This document shows, piece by piece, positions 58,546-64,000 of a DNA stretch of 64,000 bases (position 1 is the first letter of the stretch; every line of letters begins with the position of its first letter). Below the pieces are notes generated by a model that had not been told where the DNA came from, ran no database searches, and worked only from the letters and a program-made list of their open reading frames with translations. The stretch lies in contig JAFGBT010000014.1 of the NCBI GenBank assembly GCA_016933025.1, forward strand, positions 62,001-126,000. Direction: 5' to 3'. The stretch is from Spirochaetota bacterium (lineage in GTDB: Bacteria > Spirochaetota > UBA4802 > UBA5550). A program made the position numbers and the translations under genes.

Positions 58546-60000
58546 ATGGAGAAACCAATGTCCGGCAATCAAAAACGATATTTGAAAAGCGTCTACATCA
58601 AAAAAATTGTATCGCACCGCGATCAGAAGACCTTCACCGTTTTCAGGCCGCTTAACGATGAAATGAAGAAAGAAATGGCCGCGGGAGTGAAGGAGATATT
58701 TGATTTTTACGGCGGCACCGCAATGCTCAAATCGAGCCGCGACGTCTACATAAAACCGAACGCGGTCGACTCAAAGCCGTACGCCTACACCCGCCCCGAG
58801 GCGCTTGAGGCCGTTATAAGCTACTGGAAGGAGGCCGGCGCACGTAAGATATTTGTATTCGAGAATTCGACGGTCTGCAACCTGACACGGCTTGTTTTCG
58901 AAATCACCGGGTACGCGAAGCTCTGCAAAAAGCTCGGCGCGGTGCCGGTCTATCTCGACGAGGAAGAAACGACCGAAGTCACGTTTGCGGGCGCTGACGC
59001 CCCCTACGACCGGAACACCTACCGGTTGTCGAAGACAGTGGCGGAAAAGCTGATCGCGCGCAAAGACGAGAACCTCTACATCAACCTCCCCAAGCTCAAG
59101 ACGCATTCCATGGGCGTGGTGACCCTCGGCATCAAGAACCAGTGGGCCTTCCCGCGCCACGAAGACAGGGGCTATGACCACAACTACAACCTTCACGGCA
59201 AGCTGGTCGACGTGCTGGCGCGCGTGCGGCCGGATTTCACCCTGATTGAGGGGGTGGAGGGGAGCATTTACGGCCACTATAACGCCCTCGCCCTGGCCGA
59301 CACCTGCATCAGGCCCTTCGGGGTGCTGATCGGCGGCCCGAACGTGGTAGCGGTCGATATCGTGGGTGCGCGGGTCTTCGGCTACGACGTTGAGGACGTG
59401 CCACATATCAAAATTGCGGTGGAGCGGGGGCTGGGACAGGGGGTCAGTAAGCTCGGGGATATAACCGTCCATGGCGATTACCGCGACATCAGGAAGCTCG
59501 ATATAATCGGGGATCTCAAGAAGTTCGGTGGAAAATACCCGTTCGACCTGTACCCGGAGTTCCCGGAAGACGTAAGGATCATCAGGGGAAGAGAGATGGC
59601 CTGCCGTGAGGGCTGCGTCAACAATCCGCTCGCTGTTTTACAAACGCTCGCAAAGGATTATAACGGCAGGGGGGGGTGGACCCTGATCATGGGGAAGGGC
59701 CTCGACAAGAGTGAAGTCGACTCCATCAGCGGGCCGGTACTTATTGCAGGGCACTGCGCCATTGAAGAGGTTTCCGATCGGCTTATCCAAAGACTCGGCC
59801 GGCGACGGGTCTACCTGAGTGGGACGTGCAACGATCTTCGGGCCACCACCGAATCTATGTGCCATATGATGAAGGTCAATCCCATGAAACTCGCGCCTAT
59901 CAATCCGGCGCGCTCGCTGTACGCCCTGGCACGGGCGAAGCTCAATAAAAGCCGGGGGATGCTGGTGAGCCCGGCCTCCCATCTCATAAAATTACGCTAA
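58546..60000 (+). CDS. DUF362 protein with C-terminal cysteine motif, second copy
   Basis: A 484-residue DUF362 family protein. The core includes DVYIKPNAVDSKPY, FVFENSTVCN, YINLPKLKTHSMGVVTLGIKNQWA and DFTLIEGVEGS. The C-terminus has C353-x3-C357, C404 in AGHCAIEE and C428 in LSGTCNDL. Spacings (47 and 24 residues) are close to those of the 431-residue paralogue (46 and 20), which supports a common metal-binding domain, probably [4Fe-4S]. C439 is extra. It stands between glpD and the AGPS-like gene, 14 bases before the latter, so it is probably an electron carrier or partner of these flavoenzymes (inference). Confidence 0.8.
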   Translation: MEKPMSGNQKRYLKSVYIKKIVSHRDQKTFTVFRPLNDEMKKEMAAGVKEIFDFYGGTAMLKSSRDVYIKPNAVDSKPYAYTRPEALEAVISYWKEAGARKIFVFENSTVCNLTRLVFEITGYAKLCKKLGAVPVYLDEEETTEVTFAGADAPYDRNTYRLSKTVAEKLIARKDENLYINLPKLKTHSMGVVTLGIKNQWAFPRHEDRGYDHNYNLHGKLVDVLARVRPDFTLIEGVEGSIYGHYNALALADTCIRPFGVLIGGPNVVAVDIVGARVFGYDVEDVPHIKIAVERGLGQGVSKLGDITVHGDYRDIRKLDIIGDLKKFGGKYPFDLYPEFPEDVRIIRGREMACREGCVNNPLAVLQTLAKDYNGRGGWTLIMGKGLDKSEVDSISGPVLIAGHCAIEEVSDRLIQRLGRRRVYLSGTCNDLRATTESMCHMMKVNPMKLAPINPARSLYALARAKLNKSRGMLVSPASHLIKLR

Positions 60001-60014
60001 CAGAGGAGAAGACA

Positions 60015-61706
60015 ATGTCCGCAAAAAAGGAATTCATACCAGACTGGACTGAGACCGCCCCTCCCGATGGTTCTTACCGGTCCATATTCAAGTGGGGCGC
60101 GCCGAACGAGTTCAAGCACCCGAGCAACGCCTGGTACCGGATGATGAAGAAAGAGTTCGGCATGACCGATGACGATTTCAGGAAGAGGAAGGACGAGGGG
60201 CTGGAGCCGGTTTCGATAAGCCGGAAGTCGGCTATAGGCAGGGCCGACCTCGCGCGGTTCGAGTCAATCGTCGGAAAGAAGAACGTGGCGGTGGACGGCT
60301 ACAGCCGCCTCAGGTACAGCCGAGGCAAGACCATGGAGGAGGCGGCGGAGCTTCGGAGCGGCAGGATAGGACGCGTGACTGACGTCGTGATCCATCCCCG
60401 ATCCAAGGAGGACGTGCGGGCTATCGTGGCGCACTGCGGCAGGAGAAAGATACCGGTCTCCGTGTACAGCGGGGGCTCCTCGGTTACCCTTGGCCTCAGG
60501 CCGGCGCGGCCGGGCGTAACGCTGGTGATGGGGACCCACATGAACAGGATCCTCGAGATTAACGAGCAGAACCAGAGCGCCCGTGTCCAGCCGGGGATGA
60601 TGGGGCCGGCCTACGAGGAGGCGCTCAACAGCGCGCCGGAAAAATTCGGCACGAAGCTCCGGTACACCGGCGGCCATTTCCCGCAGTCCTTCGAGTTCTC
60701 GTCGGTCGGGGGCTGGGTGGTGACCCTCGGCTCCGGCCAGGCTTCGACATACTATGGCGACGCCTACCATATCGTTCTGAGCCAGGAGTACGTGACGCCG
60801 GCCGGCGACATCAAAACGCTCGATTATCCGGCGACGGCCACCGGGCCGAAGGTAAACGATATCATGAAGGGGAGCGAGGGCGTTTTCGGGGTGCTGGTCG
60901 AGGTGACCATGAGGATATTCAGATACATGCCGAAAAACACGCAGCGTTTCGCCTTCATGCTTCCCTCGTGGAATGCGGCGGTCAATGCGACCAGGGACGT
61001 GGTGCAGGGCGAGTTCGGCATGCCGGCCGTGTTCAGGATCTCAGACCCGGAGGAGACCGAGGTCGGTCTGAAACTATACGGAGTGCACGGCACGCCGGCC
61101 GACACCTTCATGAAACTGCGCGGATACAGGCCGATGGAGCGTTGCCTCCTTATCGGGACGGCTGAAGGCGAGTGCGGATACGCGAAGCATGTGAAGCGGA
61201 TGGTGAAAAAGATCTGCAAGGGCTACGGCGCCATGTATCTCACCGGCTTCGCGGCAAAGAAATGGGAGCATACCCGTTACCGGGAGCCGTACATGCGGGA
61301 GGACCTGCATGACTACGGCATCGTCATAGACACCCTCGAATCGGCCGTGACCTGGGACAACCTTCACCGCCTGCACAAAGGGGTGCGGGAATTTATAAAA
61401 GGGAGGCCCGGCACTATCTGCATGACCCACGCCTCTCACTTCTACCCGCAGGGGACAAACCTCTACTTCATTTTCATCATGAAGATGGAATCGGTGAAAT
61501 CATACCTCGCGTTCCAGCGGGGCGTGATAGACGCGATCACCAGGCACGGCGGCTCGCCGAGCCATCACCACGGTATGGGGAGAATGCTCTCGCCCTGGCT
61601 GGAGAAACATATCGGTAAAAACCAGATGGCGGTACTCAGGGCCCTGAAGGAGCATTTTGACCCGAACAACATCATGAACCCGGGAGGTATACTGGGTCTG
61701 GATTGA
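60015..61706 (+). CDS. FAD-linked oxidase of the alkyl-DHAP synthase (AGPS) family
   Basis: A 563-residue flavoenzyme of the VAO/PCMH superfamily. The FAD pyrophosphate loop is PVSVYSGGSSVTLGLRPARPG and the second FAD block is PQSFEFSSVGGWVVTLGSGQ, both close to AGPS. The C-terminal triad H517-H519 in GGSPSHHHGMGRM matches the AGPS active-site histidines. AGPS swaps the acyl chain of acyl-DHAP for a fatty alcohol to start ether lipids. Location after glpD and before a glycerol-type kinase suits that, but related members oxidise 2-hydroxy acids, so the assignment is tentative. Confidence 0.82.
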   Translation: MSAKKEFIPDWTETAPPDGSYRSIFKWGAPNEFKHPSNAWYRMMKKEFGMTDDDFRKRKDEGLEPVSISRKSAIGRADLARFESIVGKKNVAVDGYSRLRYSRGKTMEEAAELRSGRIGRVTDVVIHPRSKEDVRAIVAHCGRRKIPVSVYSGGSSVTLGLRPARPGVTLVMGTHMNRILEINEQNQSARVQPGMMGPAYEEALNSAPEKFGTKLRYTGGHFPQSFEFSSVGGWVVTLGSGQASTYYGDAYHIVLSQEYVTPAGDIKTLDYPATATGPKVNDIMKGSEGVFGVLVEVTMRIFRYMPKNTQRFAFMLPSWNAAVNATRDVVQGEFGMPAVFRISDPEETEVGLKLYGVHGTPADTFMKLRGYRPMERCLLIGTAEGECGYAKHVKRMVKKICKGYGAMYLTGFAAKKWEHTRYREPYMREDLHDYGIVIDTLESAVTWDNLHRLHKGVREFIKGRPGTICMTHASHFYPQGTNLYFIFIMKMESVKSYLAFQRGVIDAITRHGGSPSHHHGMGRMLSPWLEKHIGKNQMAVLRALKEHFDPNNIMNPGGILGLD

Positions 61707-61710
61707 ATTT

Positions 61711-61796
61711 TCCCTCACCCCGGCCGCTGGGTCACAGGACGTCACGAATGCAGCGGCGTACAGGACGTACAAGCTGCTGCCTTCCACGGGGAGAGG
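61711..61796. repeat. Split copy of the 35396-type repeat with a nested insertion
   Basis: The left arm TCCCTCACCCC (61711-61721) and right arm CCACGGGGAGAGG (61784-61796) match the element at 35396-35436, but about 60 bases lie between them, containing two copies of ACAGGACGT (about 61735 and 61760). It looks like a small repeat inserted into another. Confidence 0.45.
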
Positions 61797-61818
61797 AATT
61801 GAGGAAGATAATAAAGTA

Positions 61819-63402
61819 GTGAGTGATATGAAAGAAGGGAAAAAAACCACAGGCGAACTGATCCTTTCAATTGACGCTGGGACGCAGTCGATTCGAGCGG
61901 CCCTGGTGGACGCGAAGGGGAATGTCGTGCGCATCGTCAAAAACCAGATCCAGCCGTATTTTTCAGAGCACCCCGGCTGGGCCGAGCAGGACCCCGAATA
62001 TTACTGGAAGACGCTCTGCACGGCCTGCAGGGAGCTGATGCGACAGGCGGGCCGGATGGCCGAAAGGCTGGCAGGGGTCACGCTGACCACCCAGCGCGCG
62101 ACCGTGATCAATGTCGACGCGGGCGGCAGGCCGCTCAGGCCGGCAATCGTCTGGCTCGACCAGAGAAAGGCGGATGCGGCCGGATTGGTGCCCGCGGCGC
62201 TCACGCCGGTATTGAAGGTTCTTAAACTCTTGCGAACGGTCGAGAACGTGGCAGGCAACTGCGAGTCCAACTGGATTCGGCAGCACCAGCCGGAGATATG
62301 GGAGAAGACGCACAAGTACCTGCTCCTGTCCGGGTTCTTCACGCACCGGCTCACCGGCGAGTTCGTCGACTCGGTTGGCAACAATGTCGGGTACCTGCCC
62401 ATCAACAACAAGACATACCGGTGGGCAGGGAAGTACGATTTCAAATGGCGGCTCTTCCCGATCGAGCGGGAAAAGCTTCCCGCTCTTGTCAGGCCGTCGG
62501 AGATGCTGGGGAAGATTACCGCCCGGGCATCGAAAGAAACCGGCATACCGGAGGGGCTTCCGGTGGTTGCCGCCGGGACCGACAAGGGGTGCGAGATTCT
62601 CGGCGCCGGATGCCTCGGCCCGGATGTCGGCTGCCTGAGCTTCGGGACGACAGCCACCTTCAACACCACTACGGATACGTACGTCGAGCTGCTTCCCATG
62701 ATCCCCCCGTACCCGGCGTCGGTCCCTGACACCTATTACACCGAGGCCATGGTCTACCGCGGTTTCTGGATGGTGAGCTGGTTCAGGGAGGAGTTCGGCC
62801 TTCTTGAAAAGGAGATAGCGAAGAAAAAGAAGCTCGTCCCTGAAAAGCTTTTTGATGCACTTATAGAAAAGATTCCGGCCGGCTCCATGGGCCTCGTGCT
62901 TCAGCCCTACTGGACCCCGGGAAACGATATTGATCCCTACGCGAAGGGCTCTATTATCGGGTTCGGCGATGTGCACAACAGGGCCTATCTGTACCGTGCA
63001 ATTCTCGAGGGCCTTGTGTACGCGCTCCGCCAGGGGGCGGAACTCACCCGTCGCAGGACAAAAACGTCCATCAAACGGCTCATGGTGTCAGGAGGCGGTT
63101 CACAGAGCGATATGGCCATGAGGATCACGGCTGACGTGTTCGGCATGACCGCCGAGAGGCCCCACACCTTCGAGACGTCGGCGCTGGGGGCCGCCATTGC
63201 CGCTGCGGTGGGGCTCGGCATCCATTCCGATTATCCCGCGGCGGTGAGCGCCATGACCCGTACCAGGGACGCCTTCGATCCGGTCCCGGAGAACCATCGC
63301 CTGTACGACGATTTATACAGGGACGTCTACCTCGGGATGTACGGCCGCCTTAAGCCCCTTTTTAAAAGGATCCGGGAGATCACCGGATACCCGGAGTCAT
63401 AG
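61819..63402 (+). CDS. FGGY-family carbohydrate kinase (glycerol/xylulose kinase-like)
   Basis: A 527-residue kinase of the FGGY family. The N-terminal phosphate motif is ILSIDAGTQSIRAALVD, followed by GVTLTTQRATVINVDAGGRPLRPAIVWLDQRKA; the C-terminal domain has GTTATFNTTTD and LMVSGGGSQSDMAMRITADVFGM. The family phosphorylates polyols or sugars; the exact substrate cannot be read from the sequence. Given the glpD neighbour, glycerol is likely but not certain. The start is GTG 61819 or ATG 61828. It is the last gene of the regulator-glpD-DUF362-AGPS-kinase cluster. Confidence 0.88.
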   Translation: MSDMKEGKKTTGELILSIDAGTQSIRAALVDAKGNVVRIVKNQIQPYFSEHPGWAEQDPEYYWKTLCTACRELMRQAGRMAERLAGVTLTTQRATVINVDAGGRPLRPAIVWLDQRKADAAGLVPAALTPVLKVLKLLRTVENVAGNCESNWIRQHQPEIWEKTHKYLLLSGFFTHRLTGEFVDSVGNNVGYLPINNKTYRWAGKYDFKWRLFPIEREKLPALVRPSEMLGKITARASKETGIPEGLPVVAAGTDKGCEILGAGCLGPDVGCLSFGTTATFNTTTDTYVELLPMIPPYPASVPDTYYTEAMVYRGFWMVSWFREEFGLLEKEIAKKKKLVPEKLFDALIEKIPAGSMGLVLQPYWTPGNDIDPYAKGSIIGFGDVHNRAYLYRAILEGLVYALRQGAELTRRRTKTSIKRLMVSGGGSQSDMAMRITADVFGMTAERPHTFETSALGAAIAAAVGLGIHSDYPAAVSAMTRTRDAFDPVPENHRLYDDLYRDVYLGMYGRLKPLFKRIREITGYPES

Positions 63403-63510
63403 ATGAATGATCGTTTTCACCAGCGCAGGTGCGCAAAACGATAGGTAAATTAATATGTGAATACGCAAAAAACATTTGAAAAAATATAACATGCAATTAC
63501 CCTCCATGTC

Positions 63511-64000
63511 ATGGCTGAGGAAACGCGCCTGAATCCCATTGAATCCCTGTTCGAAGATGAGCGGAAAAGCGGCGAACTCCTTGTCGCGCAGTTCAGGCTC
63601 GTCATTCTGCTGGTATTCATTCCCGTCATATTCGCCCTCAGATTTTTGCTCGGATATCTAATGATATCCTACTGGCTCATGAGCATCGGCAAATGGATGA
63701 TCATGTGCGCCGTGGCCATCATAATTTATCTTATTTTAAAGCGCGGCTTTTTCAGATCTTGGGTCGGCTATGTCACCCTGCTGATCGATACCTCGTTCGT
63801 AACTACCAGCATCGTAACATTGTCGTTCTATACGTTCAACCATACCGGCGTTTTTCATGATCCGCTGGTGCTCATCCTGTACCTGATAAGCTTCAGCGGC
63901 GGCATCAGGTACGCGTACAGCTATACGATATTCACGATTCCGCTGATCGGGTTCGTGATCGTAATGCTCTCCTGGTTCGACATGAAATACCACGGCATAC
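63511..64000 (+). CDS. Multi-helix membrane protein, C-terminally cut by the window edge
   Basis: From ATG 63511 the frame stays open to base 64000 (163 codons). After a short hydrophilic start (MAEETRLNPIESLFEDERKS) there are about five hydrophobic segments (about 23-50, 52-75, 83-105, 112-130 and 135-155) with charged short loops. The layout resembles N-terminal sensor domains of spirochaetal adenylate/guanylate cyclases and histidine kinases, but the catalytic part is outside the window, so no function is assigned. Confidence 0.65.
   Translation, partial: MAEETRLNPIESLFEDERKSGELLVAQFRLVILLVFIPVIFALRFLLGYLMISYWLMSIGKWMIMCAVAIIIYLILKRGFFRSWVGYVTLLIDTSFVTTSIVTLSFYTFNHTGVFHDPLVLILYLISFSGGIRYAYSYTIFTIPLIGFVIVMLSWFDMKYHGI

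Noticed and set aside
61963..62976. 337-residue minus-strand frame opposite the FGGY kinase
   Set aside because: Shadow of a well-supported kinase gene.

Overview
The window is about 64 kb of bacterial chromosome, G+C-rich apart from a few clearly AT-richer islands. It holds no rRNA gene, so taxonomy is inferred from gene content. A DUF1554-like secreted lipoprotein of the type common in Leptospira, many lipoproteins with relaxed lipoboxes, LolA/FtsX-type export genes, a complete Sec-decoding set and an M23 peptidase point to a Gram-negative, probably anaerobic member of the Spirochaetota; Desulfobacterota-like lineages are the main alternative.

Region by region. 1-15.9 kb is all on the minus strand. 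From right to left it holds plsC; a nickel-pincer cofactor set larE-larB-larC, with larC interrupted by an in-frame TAA; a corrinoid adenosyltransferase; two architecturally similar secreted/membrane proteins; a first pair of FtsX-family permeases; and then, from its own promoter, tetR-lolA-like-permease-permease-ATPase-outer-membrane barrel. 15.9-23.2 kb is an accessory island: a delta-60-repeat lipoprotein, a 1445-residue lipoprotein and a REP-associated tyrosine transposase (RAYT), punctuated by copies of the element TTACTCTGACCCC. 23.2-26.5 kb holds a membrane protein, ECF sigma and anti-sigma set and a B12-binding radical SAM protein. 26.7-30.1 kb is tRNA-Sec-selA-selB. 30.3-35.4 kb is a secretion/redox cluster (DUF1554-like lipoprotein, VKOR-DsbA fusion, barrel+TPR protein, coaX, secreted protein). 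35.4-48.1 kb is a mixed housekeeping region: DUF2147 protein, thiolase, a PrsW-like/cNMP-binding fusion, an ECF sigma with a ferritin-like partner, SDR, CapA-like, M23, OmpA-like lipoprotein, esterase and a methyltransferase. An AT-rich chemoreceptor gene (48.5-49.8 kb) lies between two copies of a short direct repeat. 49.9-54.5 kb has a Zn alcohol dehydrogenase, an LsrF-like aldolase, a four-cysteine small protein and NAD salvage genes (pncA-pncB). 54.5-63.4 kb is a catabolic or lipid-type locus: a DUF362 protein divergent from fadR-like regulator-glpD-DUF362-AGPS-like FAD enzyme-FGGY kinase. Both window ends cut through genes: an outer membrane barrel at 1-1130 and a membrane protein from 63511.

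The most interesting points are: (i) the two DUF362 proteins share a C-terminal four-cysteine layout resembling the proximal [4Fe-4S] site of NuoB/hydrogenase small subunits, and one sits between glpD and an alkyl-DHAP-synthase-like gene; (ii) a PrsW-like intramembrane protease fused to a cyclic-nucleotide-binding domain; (iii) the RAYT/REP-bounded island with genes of mosaic base composition; (iv) the stop codon in larC; (v) clear palindromic operators at the tetR and fadR-like promoters. The window shows no CRISPR array, prophage or conventional insertion sequence.
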